Positions 1 to 8,438 of a stretch of 64,000 nt of DNA are shown here, piece after piece; position 1 is the stretch's first letter, and every line of letters starts with the position of its first letter. The notes below the pieces were generated by a model. It saw only the letters and a program-made list of their open reading frames with translations, made no database searches and was not told the origin of the DNA. The position numbers and the translations under genes are program-made. The DNA is from Neisseriaceae bacterium CLB008 (lineage in GTDB: Bacteria > Pseudomonadota > Gammaproteobacteria > Burkholderiales > Neisseriaceae): contig CP166133.1 of NCBI GenBank assembly GCA_041228285.1, positions 2,265,380 through 2,329,379 on the forward strand, given 5' to 3'.

Positions 1-416
1 CTGGCCCAAGCGCCCACTCGAGAGGCATAGGGCCGGGACGCAAAATACTCATCTGAAACAGCTTCGCTGGCCTTGGCCACCGTGCCCTCAATCCGCACCG
101 AGCGCTCTAGCTCCGGCCAAAAAAACGTCAGCGCCGCAAATGGATGAGCGCCTAAGGCCTGGCCTTTACGGCTTTCGTAATTGGTAAAGAACACAAAGCC
201 GCCCTCAGCCACTTCTTTGAGCAACACCACCCGCGCCGTCGGTCGACCATCGGCGCCGACCGTGGCCAAATTCATGGCCGTGGGCTCGTTTACTTGAGCA
301 TTCATGGCTTCTTTTAACCACACTTCAAACTGACTCACCGGCGACGGCAAACACTCTTTAATGGACAGCTCCTTCTTAGAGTAATCCTGTCTGATCTCGT
401 GTAAATCCAAACTCAT
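1..416 (-). CDS. pdxH: Pyridoxamine/pyridoxine 5'-phosphate oxidase, 3' part cut off by the window edge
   Basis: Makes pyridoxal 5'-phosphate from PNP or PMP using FMN and oxygen, the last step of vitamin B6 synthesis and salvage in the cytoplasm. The visible N-terminal 138 residues start [17 protein letters not shown] and contain the FMN-phosphate-binding run RVVLLK, then [10 protein letters not shown] and [14 protein letters not shown], in the order typical of PdxH (full length about 210-220 aa). The start ATG at 414-416 follows a GGGAGCAG-like ribosome site. The gene runs off the left end, so the C-terminal substrate-binding part cannot be judged. It is divergent from hemA, with about 145 bases between them. 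Identification is secure from motif order. Confidence 0.93.
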   Translation of the reverse strand, partial: MSLDLHEIRQDYSKKELSIKECLPSPVSQFEVWLKEAMNAQVNEPTAMNLATVGADGRPTARVVLLKEVAEGGFVFFTNYESRKGQALGAHPFAALTFFWPELERSVRIEGTVAKASEAVSDEYFASRPYASRVGAWA

Positions 417-501
417 TCTCTGCTCCCGTAAAGCGATTAGTGACACCAATATACGCTGTTTTCAGCCCTTAGAGCGGCCTTTTTAAACGCATGCTTTGGC
501 T

Positions 502-530
502 TTGTTTTCTTGTCATTTTTGGCGTATAAT
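502..530 (+). promoter_or_regulatory. Sigma70-type promoter of hemA
   Basis: TTGTTT (502-507), a 17-base spacer and a perfect TATAAT (525-530) lie about 30 bases before the hemA start codon. The predicted start of transcription, near 537, leaves a leader of only about 25 bases. This also argues against the longer TTG-initiated reading of hemA, whose start would lie upstream of the -35 box. Confidence 0.7.
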
Positions 531-561
531 ACCGTGTTTTATCTTGAAACTTGACCCCGAC

Positions 562-1812
562 ATGCAATTATCAGTGATTGGTTTAAATCATCAAACAGCA
601 CCCGTCAGTATTCGCGAACGCTTGGCGTTTGCGGCACAAGTGTTGCCTGATGCTTTACAAGAGATGGTCAAAGAGCGCGTGGCCAATGAGGCCGCGATCT
701 TGTCTACCTGCAATCGTACTGAAATTTACTGCGTGGCCAAGCCCGAACACGTCATTCAGTGGCTGGCAAAATTCCACCACATCCCTGAAGCCGACATCCG
801 CCCTTATTTATACACCCTCGACAGCGAAAAAACCATTCGCCACGCCTTTCGCGTGTCCTGTGGTTTGGATTCTATGGTTTTGGGCGAACCACAAATTTTG
901 GGTCAAATTAAAGATGCGGTGCGCATAGCGCAAGAACAAAACACCATTGAAACCACGCTGAACACCTTATTTCAGCGCACGTTTGCAGTGGCCAAAGAGG
1001 TTCGCTCCACCACGGCGGTAGGCGAAAGCTCGGTGTCTATGGCGGCCGCTTCGGTCAAAATGGCCGAGCGTATTTTCCCTGACATTTCTGATTTAAACGT
1101 GTTGTTTGTGGGCGCAGGTGAAATGATTGAACTAGTGGCCACCTATTTTGCGGCCAAAAACCCCAAACACATGATGGTCGCCAACCGCACCCTTAAGCGC
1201 GCGCAAGAACTGTGCCAAATGATTGGCCAAAATGCGCAAGCTTGCTTACTCAATGACTTGCCAGACATTTTAAGCCGCTACGATGTGGTGGTTTCTTCCA
1301 CCGCTAGCCCTTTGCCCATCATCGGCAAAGGCATGGTTGAGCGCGCCCTCAAAGGCCGCCGCAAAAACCCCATGTTCTTGCTCGACTTAGCCGTACCGCT
1401 AGACATTGAACGTGAAGTGGGCGAATTAAGCGACGCTTTCTTATACACCGTCGACGACATTGCCAGCATTGTCGAAATCGGCAAAGAAGCACGCCAGCAG
1501 GCCGCTTCTGAGGCCGAAGGCATCATTGATGAGCGCGTGCATGATTTTCTGGCCTGGCAGGCCGCACGCAAAAACGTGCCCCTCATTGTCTCGCTCAAAG
1601 ACGAAGGCGAGCGCGCGCGCCGCTACGTATTGGCCAACGCCATCAAACAGCTCAATAAAGGCATGTCTCCTGAAGACGTGCTCGAACGCTTGTCGGTGCA
1701 GCTCACCAATAAGCTCTTACATGCGCCTACGCGCGCCCTCTCGCAAGCCCAAACTCAAGACAACGACACGGTAGAAGCCATTGCCCAGGTCTACCACCTA
1801 CGGAACGATTAA
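562..1812 (+). CDS. hemA: Glutamyl-tRNA reductase
   Basis: Reduces glutamyl-tRNA(Glu) with NADPH to glutamate-1-semialdehyde, the first committed step of C5-pathway tetrapyrrole (haem) synthesis. The 416-residue protein has the N-terminal catalytic domain with the nucleophile Cys50 in LSTCNRTE. It also has the SCGLDSMVLGEPQILGQ signature, a Rossmann NADPH domain (VLFVGAGEM, where many homologues have GAGET) and a C-terminal helical dimerisation domain. I place the start at the ATG at 562 (MQLSVIGLNHQTAP) because this matches the family N-terminus; an in-frame TTG at 496 lies upstream of the promoter. It is followed after 6 bases by prfA, so the two are almost certainly co-transcribed, the same order as in many proteobacteria. 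Confidence 0.96.
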   Translation: MQLSVIGLNHQTAPVSIRERLAFAAQVLPDALQEMVKERVANEAAILSTCNRTEIYCVAKPEHVIQWLAKFHHIPEADIRPYLYTLDSEKTIRHAFRVSCGLDSMVLGEPQILGQIKDAVRIAQEQNTIETTLNTLFQRTFAVAKEVRSTTAVGESSVSMAAASVKMAERIFPDISDLNVLFVGAGEMIELVATYFAAKNPKHMMVANRTLKRAQELCQMIGQNAQACLLNDLPDILSRYDVVVSSTASPLPIIGKGMVERALKGRRKNPMFLLDLAVPLDIEREVGELSDAFLYTVDDIASIVEIGKEARQQAASEAEGIIDERVHDFLAWQAARKNVPLIVSLKDEGERARRYVLANAIKQLNKGMSPEDVLERLSVQLTNKLLHAPTRALSQAQTQDNDTVEAIAQVYHLRND

Positions 1813-1818
1813 ACACCC

Positions 1819-2895
1819 ATGAAAGCTTCTTTATTATCGAAACTTCAACACCTTTCTGAGCGTCTTGAAGAGGTCACCCACCTTTTGGCCAGCGAACAGG
1901 CCACCAACGATATGGATCAATACCGCAAGCTTACTCGTGAGCATTCGGACATTACCCCCATCGTGGAAACCTACCACCAATACCTACAGGCCAAACAAGA
2001 TCAGGTCGACGCCGAAGAAATGCTCAGCGACCCGGACATGAAAGAATTTGCGCAAGAAGAACTTCAAAGCGCCAAAGAGCGCTTAGAGCACATTGAATTT
2101 GAGCTACAAAAACAGCTGTTGCCTAAAGATGCCGACGACGACAAAAACATCTTTATCGAGGTGCGTGCGGGCACGGGCGGCGATGAGGCAGCCCTATTTG
2201 CAGGCGACCTCTTACGCATGTACACCCGCTTTGCTGAGCGCAACCGCTGGAAGGTGGAAATTGTGTCTGAACATGAATCCGACCTAGGCGGCTACAAAGA
2301 AGTGATTGCGCGTATTGAAGGCTTTGGCGCCTTCAGTAAATTAAAGTTTGAGTCTGGCGGCCACCGCGTCCAGCGTGTGCCCGACACCGAAAGCCAAGGC
2401 CGTATTCACACCTCGGCCTGTACCGTTGCGGTCATGCCCGAAGCAGACGAACTAGACGAGGTGATTTTAAACCCAGCCGACTTGCGCATCGATACCTTCC
2501 GCGCCAGCGGCGCCGGTGGTCAGCACGTGAACAAAACCGACTCAGCCATTCGCATCACCCACTTACCCAGCGGCATCGTGGTAGAGTGCCAAGACGACCG
2601 CTCGCAGCATAAAAACAAAGCCCGAGCCTTAAGCGTTTTAGCGGCGCGCATTAACGACATCAAGCGGCGCGAACAGCAAGACAAAGAAGCGGCCGAACGC
2701 AAGAGCCTCATCGGCAGCGGCGATCGCTCTGAACGCATCCGCACCTACAACTACCCACAAGGCCGCGTGTCAGATCACCGCATCAACCTGACCTTACATA
2801 AATTAGACTACATTATGGACGGCGATCTTACCGAACTGACCGACGCCTTGATTTCAGAACATCAGGCCGAGCTACTGGCTAGCCTAGGCGATTAA
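1819..2895 (+). CDS. prfA: Peptide chain release factor 1
   Basis: Recognises UAA and UAG stop codons and triggers hydrolysis of peptidyl-tRNA on the ribosome. The protein is 358 residues, normal for RF1. The catalytic GGQ motif lies in [15 protein letters not shown] with the methylated glutamine at residue 235, the same position as in E. coli. The codon-recognition domain precedes it, and [21 protein letters not shown] follows as expected. It is second gene of the hemA-prfA unit and ends just before a strong terminator. No prmC (the methylase that often follows) is present here. Confidence 0.97.
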   Translation: MKASLLSKLQHLSERLEEVTHLLASEQATNDMDQYRKLTREHSDITPIVETYHQYLQAKQDQVDAEEMLSDPDMKEFAQEELQSAKERLEHIEFELQKQLLPKDADDDKNIFIEVRAGTGGDEAALFAGDLLRMYTRFAERNRWKVEIVSEHESDLGGYKEVIARIEGFGAFSKLKFESGGHRVQRVPDTESQGRIHTSACTVAVMPEADELDEVILNPADLRIDTFRASGAGGQHVNKTDSAIRITHLPSGIVVECQDDRSQHKNKARALSVLAARINDIKRREQQDKEAAERKSLIGSGDRSERIRTYNYPQGRVSDHRINLTLHKLDYIMDGDLTELTDALISEHQAELLASLGD

Positions 2896-2914
2896 ATCCC
2901 CAACCTCATTCTTC

Positions 2915-2942
2915 TACCCCAGCCGCGCTGGGGTATTTTTTT
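2915..2942 (+). terminator. Rho-independent terminator of hemA-prfA
   Basis: Perfect 9-bp stem TACCCCAGC/GCTGGGGTA with a 3-base loop followed by a run of seven Ts. Confidence 0.9.
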
Positions 2943-2961
2943 CTCTCTCTCACAGAAGCTG

Positions 2962-3450
2962 ATGATGTCTCCCCTGTACCGTATCGATACCCTCACCCAG
3001 CTAGCAGCACCAAGCCTAGATGCTCTACTATCAGAAAGCCAAGCAGAAGGCTTTCGCTTCGTGGCTAAGCTCCTCAAAGCCTATGAGCAAGGCAGCAATC
3101 GCTTTGACCAAGCAGGTGAATGCCTCCTCGGCATGTTCACTCACGACAATGAGCTGGTGGCCATAGGCGGCTTGAATCAAGACCCTTATCAACAGAAACC
3201 ACATCAGGGTCGGCTACGCCACTTTTATGTTTTATCGGCCCATCGCCAGCAAGGCCTAGGCTCTGCGCTATTGATGGCTTTAATTAACGCTGCTGTGCCA
3301 CACTTCACTCACCTCACGCTCAGAACGCCAGGCACCCAGGCATCAGCCCGTTTTTATGAACGCCATGGCTTTTTACCCGTCACCTCTGAACACAACAGCC
3401 ATTGCTTGGCTTTAGTGCGTTCAGACATTCATCCACAAAAAACCCATTAA
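2962..3450 (+). CDS. GNAT-family N-acetyltransferase
   Basis: A 162-residue single-domain acetyltransferase of the GNAT fold. The acetyl-CoA pyrophosphate-binding motif is seen as RQQGLGSALL (about residues 94-103). It is preceded by the beta-4 strand LRHFYVLSAHR and followed by the usual ARFYERHGF element near the C terminus. The substrate cannot be told from sequence; such stand-alone GNATs act on small amines, antibiotics or protein N-termini. The first two codons are both ATG and either could be used. It has its own terminator and sits between convergent units, so it is probably monocistronic. Confidence 0.8.
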   Translation: MMSPLYRIDTLTQLAAPSLDALLSESQAEGFRFVAKLLKAYEQGSNRFDQAGECLLGMFTHDNELVAIGGLNQDPYQQKPHQGRLRHFYVLSAHRQQGLGSALLMALINAAVPHFTHLTLRTPGTQASARFYERHGFLPVTSEHNSHCLALVRSDIHPQKTH

Positions 3451-3469
3451 GCTTAACTTAATGGGTTTT
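3437..3469. terminator. Bidirectional terminator between GNAT gene and tmm
   Basis: AAAACCCATTAAG pairs with CTTAATGGGTTTT around a 5-base loop. The stop codon of the GNAT gene lies in the left arm. T-runs on both strands suit the two convergent genes. Confidence 0.75.
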
Positions 3470-3490
3470 GATATTCATCCGTCCAAAGCC

Positions 3491-4861
3491 TTAGGCCGAT
3501 TTTTTTGCTGGGGGCACAAAATCATGGGCCATAAACGAAGCCAAGGAATCATCCTTAATGTCTAGCCACGGCTTAGGCAAGGCATGAGCCATGGTACCGG
3601 TCACGGTTGAGCGATAGCAGCGGTTCCTAAACCCCATGATGTCTTCTTGCTTGTGACGCAACCATTGCTTAAACAACTCACCCTGAGCCTCAACGTGAAA
3701 CTCTGGATAGTCGGTTTTTTCCCACAGATCTTTAATATAGGCGGCCTGAAAATCAATGTGTTCATCATCAGTTTCCGTGGCCGCATATTTGGCCAACCAA
3801 GCATCTTCATCCTGCTGACGCTCTTCCATATTGGGTAACTGCAAGCGGCCACACATCACATCGCGGGCAAACCAAGCCTGAGTGTCAAACATATTAAAGG
3901 TGAAATACTGATCTTGCATGCCCAGATACATCAATTTAGGCTGGCTTTGATAGAAAATGCCTTTGTACAGTTTTTTAGGATAGAGGCAATTATCCGTCTG
4001 CAAGCGTAAATGGTCGGGTAAAAACGGAAACGAAAACTGATAGCCTGTGCAAAATACAATGGCGTCAACGTCGGTATGACTGCCATCAATAAAGTAGGCG
4101 GTTTTGCCCTCAATGCGCGACAGCTGCGGGCGCTCTTCAAAACCTTCGGGCCAATCAAAGCCTAAGGGTTGGCTGCGATAGCTGTAGACAATGGAATCAG
4201 CACCATATTTATAACACTGTGAGCCGATGTCTTCAGCCGAATAGCTACTGCCCACCAGCAGTAAACGCTTGCCGGTAAACTCTTGCGCATCGCGAAAATC
4301 ATGGGCGTGTAATACGCGGCCGGGGAAGCGGCTTAAGCCGGCCACTTCTGGATAGCTTGGCGTGGAAAAGTGGCCCGTTGCCACCACTACATAGTCAAAC
4401 GTTTCCGTAACCTGTTCGTCTTTTTCGTGGTCCATTACCGTGACCGAAAAGGTCTCGGTTTCGGCCGAGTAGTCCACCCAACGTACGGCGGTATTAAAGC
4501 GGATGTATTGGCGAATGTGGTTTTTTTCTACCCGCCCAACAATATAGTCTTTCAGCACCGCCCGTGGCAAATACGAGGGCATAGGCTGTTCAAAATGTTG
4601 ATCAAATGAATAGTCGGCAAACTCTAGGCCTTCCTTGGGGCCGTTCGACCACAGGTAGCGATACATACTGCCGTGCACGGGCTCTCCGTGCCGATCCAAA
4701 CCGGTCTCCCAGTTGTAACGCCATAATCCGCCCCAGTCGGCCTGTTTTTCAAAGCACACAATGTCGGGAATATCATGGCCTTGATCGCGCATCGCGGCAA
4801 AGGCTCGTAACTGTGCTAAGCCACTCGGGCCTGCACCTAAAATAGCGACTCTTTTTTTCAA
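3491..4861 (-). CDS. tmm: Flavin-containing monooxygenase, trimethylamine monooxygenase type
   Basis: Class B flavoprotein monooxygenase predicted to oxidise trimethylamine to its N-oxide with NADPH and O2. It carries an N-terminal FAD motif (GAGPSGLAQLR), the FMO signature region FPGRVLHAHDF, a second Rossmann motif (LLLVGSSYSAEDIG) and FCTGYQFSFPF. The runs SMYRYLWSNGPKEGLEFADY and YLGMQDQYFTFNMFDTQAWF resemble, from memory, the characterised bacterial Tmm enzymes much more than general FMOs. I choose the TTG at 4861 as start: AAGGAG lies 6 bases before it and the protein then begins MKKRVAILGAGPSG like Tmm. The ATG at 4876 would put the Shine-Dalgarno inside the gene. No TMAO demethylase, TMA methyltransferase or torA-like gene is nearby. 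Related substrates (dimethyl sulfide, indole) are possible. Confidence 0.85.
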   Translation of the reverse strand: MKKRVAILGAGPSGLAQLRAFAAMRDQGHDIPDIVCFEKQADWGGLWRYNWETGLDRHGEPVHGSMYRYLWSNGPKEGLEFADYSFDQHFEQPMPSYLPRAVLKDYIVGRVEKNHIRQYIRFNTAVRWVDYSAETETFSVTVMDHEKDEQVTETFDYVVVATGHFSTPSYPEVAGLSRFPGRVLHAHDFRDAQEFTGKRLLLVGSSYSAEDIGSQCYKYGADSIVYSYRSQPLGFDWPEGFEERPQLSRIEGKTAYFIDGSHTDVDAIVFCTGYQFSFPFLPDHLRLQTDNCLYPKKLYKGIFYQSQPKLMYLGMQDQYFTFNMFDTQAWFARDVMCGRLQLPNMEERQQDEDAWLAKYAATETDDEHIDFQAAYIKDLWEKTDYPEFHVEAQGELFKQWLRHKQEDIMGFRNRCYRSTVTGTMAHALPKPWLDIKDDSLASFMAHDFVPPAKKSA

Positions 4862-4876
4862 ACGGTTCTCCTTCAT

Positions 4877-5386
4877 TCATACTAAATCGCTCTTTACCTT
4901 ACAGATATTTTTTTTGCGCCACAATGTTGCCAAACACCACCATCCATGTTAATCCCCATATTATTCAATCACCTATAATACACCATAAAATGACAAAAGT
5001 ATAAAATTTCATAGGCATGATTTTACCCCGTTAAAATCGCATGGTAGAGCCAGAGAAAGACCACCGTGAACACGCCTTTAAAAGCCCATACTCGCCTCTT
5101 ATCTAACACCCATTCAATCGGCGAGTGCCCCTAGCCCACCTAGCCTAGCGACGAATCAAGGTCACATCGATGGCCAAAACCTAGGCCGCGAACACAGAAG
5201 CCAATCCAGCTGCGGCTTGAGCACTTCTAAGCGCCCGTTTCATAGCGGCGACAGGCCGTTAAAAGAGCCGTCTCAACGCCGTCAAACCACACTTATATTG
5301 ATTGTCAATAACTATCAATATTTAAATATTCGATAATATTTACAATCAAAAAAAGCCTTTTTATTTAAAAAACGCAGCCAAAAACC
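4877..5386. other. Gene-free stretch with possible decayed coding remnants
   Basis: About 510 bases with no credible intact gene. The part next to tmm is AT-rich and probably holds its promoter. On the minus strand, short open runs are broken by stops. One is about 34 codons ending at 5023 (ends FKGVFTVVFLWLYHAILTG, membrane-like) and another lies near 5180-5240 (contains RSAQAAAGLASVFAA). They may be remnants of a dead gene or chance. Bases 5290-5370 are very AT-rich. Confidence 0.3.
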
Positions 5387-5411
5387 AAAAAAAAACGGCC
5401 TTGACGGCCGC
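5387..5411 (-). terminator. Terminator of the oligopeptidase gene
   Basis: Read on the minus strand: CGGCC-GTCAA-GGCCG stem followed by a run of Ts (seen as the A-run before 5396). Confidence 0.7.
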
Positions 5412-5452
5412 TTTTCTTATTCAAAAATCATTAAAACAGGATGATTTTAACC

Positions 5453-7528
5453 TTAATCACCCCGTTTTACCCCGGTATAAGCCTGGTCTTCGGCCACAAT
5501 AAAGCTGTAGGCCATGGCCAATTCGGTGAGCCGATTTTGGCCATAGCTGTGGCCGCTATTCATGTCGGTATGCAATAAGATGGGGGCCTTACCCTGCTGA
5601 TGACGCTTCAGTTTGGCCACCCACTTGGCCTGCTCCCAGTACGGCACCTGCGTGTCAAAACGGCCTGAAGTCACCAAAAGGGCTGGGTAAGCCTGTTTTT
5701 TAACCTGCTCATAAGGCGCATAGCTACGAATATAAGCGCCATACTCAGGCTGATTAGGATTGCCCCACTCTGAATACTCTTGCTTAGTCAGGGGTAAAGT
5801 ATCGTCCATCAAGGTATTCAATACATCCACAAACGGGCGCTGCGCCACGATGGCTCGATAGCGCTCAGGCGCCTCATTCGCCACCACGCCCATCACCAGC
5901 CCACCCGCGCTTTCGCCCATGGCATAGGTGCGCTTAGGGTCGCCATAGCCGGCTGCCTGTAGGCCAATGGTGCTTTGAATAAAATCGTCAAAGCTGTGCT
6001 TTTTGCTCAAGCCTTTGCCTGCCTCATGCCAGGCGCTGCCAAGCTCACCCCCGCCGCGTACGTGTACAATGGCGTAAACAAAGCCGCGATCCAAAAAGCT
6101 TAAGCGATTGGCACTAAAGCGTGGTGCCATATTGCTGCCATAGGCGCCGTAGGCATAAACAATCAACGGGTTTTTACCCGCCTGAAACAGGCTTTTTTTA
6201 TACACCAAGGTCACCGGCACCTTGACGCCATCGCTGCTGGGCAACCACAGGTATTCACTGGCGTAGTCTGCCGCCACATAGCTCGCGACGGCTTTATCTG
6301 ACTCAACGCGCAAGTGATTGCTGCTTAAATCCAGCGCCTCAATGCGGCTCGGCGTGGTTAATGACGTGTATTGATAGCGTAAGGTATTGTCCCCCTCGCT
6401 GTGGCCAGTTTTTAACTCAATCAAATAGTTGGGATCATTAAAGCTTAAAGCCTCGCGCTGAGCGCTGTGGCGGTTAATCTTGGTCAACACGGGGCGGCCT
6501 TGATCACGGGTAAGCACCACCCACCAATCTTTTAACACCACATAATCTTCGACCTCACCTAAACCTTGACTGACGTTCTGCCAGCCATCGGCCAAATTTT
6601 TGGCCGTATACAGCGCAAACTCACCATCGCGATTGCTGTGCAGATAAAAATCTTCGCCCACGTGCGCCACATAATACTCAACCTTGGCCTGCAAGGGCCG
6701 TACCAAGCGTGGCTGAGCTTGGGCAGCATTTTGGCCACGATCAATCAACAGGCTTTGCGAGGCGGTGGCGCCTGAATCATTAATCACCAAATAGGCGTCT
6801 GAAGTGCTCAGATACAGGCCCAGATTATGATGATCATTCATGGCCTCATACACCAACACATCGGCGCTGACGGGCGAACCTAAGCGGTGGCGATAAACTT
6901 GATAGGGCCGAATGGTCTGGGCTTCGTTTTTCACGTAATACACCCAAGCCCCATCGCGTGAAAAATAGGCCTGACCGTTGGTTTGGGCGATCTTTTCTGG
7001 CAGCGCTTTTTGGGTTTGGGCATCATAAAAATGCAGCGTGTATTCACGCGTCCCCACTCTATCCTCACCAATGGCCAACACCGTGCCTTGCGCATTCAAA
7101 CGAGCTTGGCCTGCGGCATAATACCTGCCCTTTTCTACCTTTGGCGTATACACTGAGCGCCACGGAGCGGCTTGGTTAGACTGAGCCAGCGGCCTGATCT
7201 GATAGGCTTTTTGCGCGCTGCGTGGGCCGCCCACGGGGCAGCTTTGCAATTGGTAGGCACCGCTTAAAGTCACGTCGCAGTCTTGCGCCTGAGGCGGGCT
7301 GACTTGGGCCTGCATTTCGCCCAAAATCGTTTGATATAGGCCGTCATGGCGTTTGAAATAGGCCTGACTCAGCTGGTTTTCTTGAGCCAAATAATCAGCC
7401 ACGGGCGCGCTTAAGGCTTCGCCTTTGTTTTTCAGCCAGTCATCGCTCACTGGCGTGCGCGCCTGAACGTTGGAGAGGCTAGCCGCCATCGCGGCCAGCA
7501 GTACAATAGAAGATATAGATTGATTCAT
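5453..7528 (-). CDS. Periplasmic S9A-family prolyl oligopeptidase, oligopeptidase B-like
   Basis: Serine peptidase expected to cut short peptides, in the oligopeptidase B family after basic residues. The protein is 691 residues: an N-terminal signal peptide (MNQSISSIVLLAAMAASL, cleavage near NVQA-RT), a beta-propeller gating domain, then the alpha/beta-hydrolase domain. The catalytic triad is visible: Ser540 in GESAGG, Asp625 in SGRFDTQVPYW and His660 in DMNSGHSYG. The stretch QRPFVDVLNTLMDDTLPLT is typical of the PtrB group. Cytoplasmic PtrB has no signal peptide, so a periplasmic location is a notable difference. It follows the haem-receptor/chaN pair but a terminator separates them, so co-regulation is uncertain. 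No strong Shine-Dalgarno precedes the ATG. Confidence 0.88.
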   Translation of the reverse strand: MNQSISSIVLLAAMAASLSNVQARTPVSDDWLKNKGEALSAPVADYLAQENQLSQAYFKRHDGLYQTILGEMQAQVSPPQAQDCDVTLSGAYQLQSCPVGGPRSAQKAYQIRPLAQSNQAAPWRSVYTPKVEKGRYYAAGQARLNAQGTVLAIGEDRVGTREYTLHFYDAQTQKALPEKIAQTNGQAYFSRDGAWVYYVKNEAQTIRPYQVYRHRLGSPVSADVLVYEAMNDHHNLGLYLSTSDAYLVINDSGATASQSLLIDRGQNAAQAQPRLVRPLQAKVEYYVAHVGEDFYLHSNRDGEFALYTAKNLADGWQNVSQGLGEVEDYVVLKDWWVVLTRDQGRPVLTKINRHSAQREALSFNDPNYLIELKTGHSEGDNTLRYQYTSLTTPSRIEALDLSSNHLRVESDKAVASYVAADYASEYLWLPSSDGVKVPVTLVYKKSLFQAGKNPLIVYAYGAYGSNMAPRFSANRLSFLDRGFVYAIVHVRGGGELGSAWHEAGKGLSKKHSFDDFIQSTIGLQAAGYGDPKRTYAMGESAGGLVMGVVANEAPERYRAIVAQRPFVDVLNTLMDDTLPLTKQEYSEWGNPNQPEYGAYIRSYAPYEQVKKQAYPALLVTSGRFDTQVPYWEQAKWVAKLKRHQQGKAPILLHTDMNSGHSYGQNRLTELAMAYSFIVAEDQAYTGVKRGD

Positions 7529-7544
7529 ATGGGCGTACTTTAAT

Positions 7545-7570
7545 TAAAAAAGCCGCTGTTTCCAACGGCT
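7545..7570 (-). terminator. Terminator after chaN
   Basis: Minus strand: AGCCGTT-GGAAAC-AGCGGCT (7 bp, one G-T pair) followed by six Ts. It separates the iron-uptake unit from the peptidase gene. Confidence 0.7.
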
Positions 7571-7583
7571 GTGTTTTGATCCC

Positions 7584-8429
7584 TTAATTAGGGGCATACC
7601 AAACGTAATCTGCATGCTCTGGCAATACTTTGGCCTCGGGCTGGGCCAAAATCACTACTTTCACCTCAGCCCGATTACCCAAGTCCTGTAGATGCAGCGG
7701 CGCGCCTAGGTTTTTCACCACATGGTAGGCGCCAGCAATCAGCATCGTTGGCTTAGGTGCCGCCATCACGGCCTCGGCCATTTTTCGGTCACGGTGCTGC
7801 TGCACCGCCAGCATGGCGTCTAAGTCGGCGCCTTCATGCATGCCATCAATGACTTTGGCTAATTCAGCCTTCACTTCGGGACGAGCATGTAAGCGGCCCG
7901 ACAGCACCGGTTTGTCTTGATAAATCTGCCTCATCGGCTCACGATCAAGATTGGCTTCCAGTACGGGCGCAGGCTGACGTAGCAGCTGATTCATCAGATC
8001 CCGGTACTGCGTCCACGTCCAGCCCGTTTGCCAGTCGGTCGCCTGCACCACTTTATCCGCACGCAGATGACCGCCACCGTTTAAAAATGTCTGCGTTTTG
8101 CTGACTTTAGCCTGTTGCTTGGGCTGCAGCATTTCCAACACAAAGCTCCCCTGAGGCCGTGCTTGCGGTAAAGTAGCCACCAGCCACTGCTCCATCTGAT
8201 GGTGTGTGATCTGGTCGTGCTTCTCGCCCACCAACACGATGTCGGCCTTGGCCAACTCAACCGCCAACTGCGCGGGCGTCAGCGTGGCTTGCGTGCGTAA
8301 ATCCACGATGCGGCCGCTGCTGGCAACGGCTTCTAGGCTGGCTTGATCCACCGCTGGCGGCGGTGCAATGCTGCTGCAGGCGCTTAAGGCTAAGGTGCTG
8401 GCCAAAACGATGGCTAATTTTTTCAACAT
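7584..8429 (-). CDS. chaN: ChaN family lipoprotein, probable haem-binding
   Basis: A 281-residue lipoprotein with signal sequence and lipobox LSAC (lipidated Cys18), followed by a ChaN/DUF399 domain. The Tiki-like motif GEKHD (residues 68-72) near the domain start and the C-terminal AGAYHVV are the family hallmarks. Campylobacter ChaN was described as an outer-membrane-associated haem-binding protein linked to iron uptake. Here the gene lies 9 bases downstream of a TonB-dependent receptor gene and shares its Fur-type promoter region, which supports a role in haem or iron acquisition at the outer membrane. The exact ligand is inferred. Confidence 0.85.
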   Translation of the reverse strand: MLKKLAIVLASTLALSACSSIAPPPAVDQASLEAVASSGRIVDLRTQATLTPAQLAVELAKADIVLVGEKHDQITHHQMEQWLVATLPQARPQGSFVLEMLQPKQQAKVSKTQTFLNGGGHLRADKVVQATDWQTGWTWTQYRDLMNQLLRQPAPVLEANLDREPMRQIYQDKPVLSGRLHARPEVKAELAKVIDGMHEGADLDAMLAVQQHRDRKMAEAVMAAPKPTMLIAGAYHVVKNLGAPLHLQDLGNRAEVKVVILAQPEAKVLPEHADYVWYAPN

Positions 8430-8438
8430 GGTGCCTCC

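Noticed and set aside
496-561. Longer hemA beginning at a TTG
   Set aside because: It starts upstream of the -35 box, lacks a ribosome site and adds 22 residues absent from the family; the ATG at 562 gives the normal N-terminus and Cys50.
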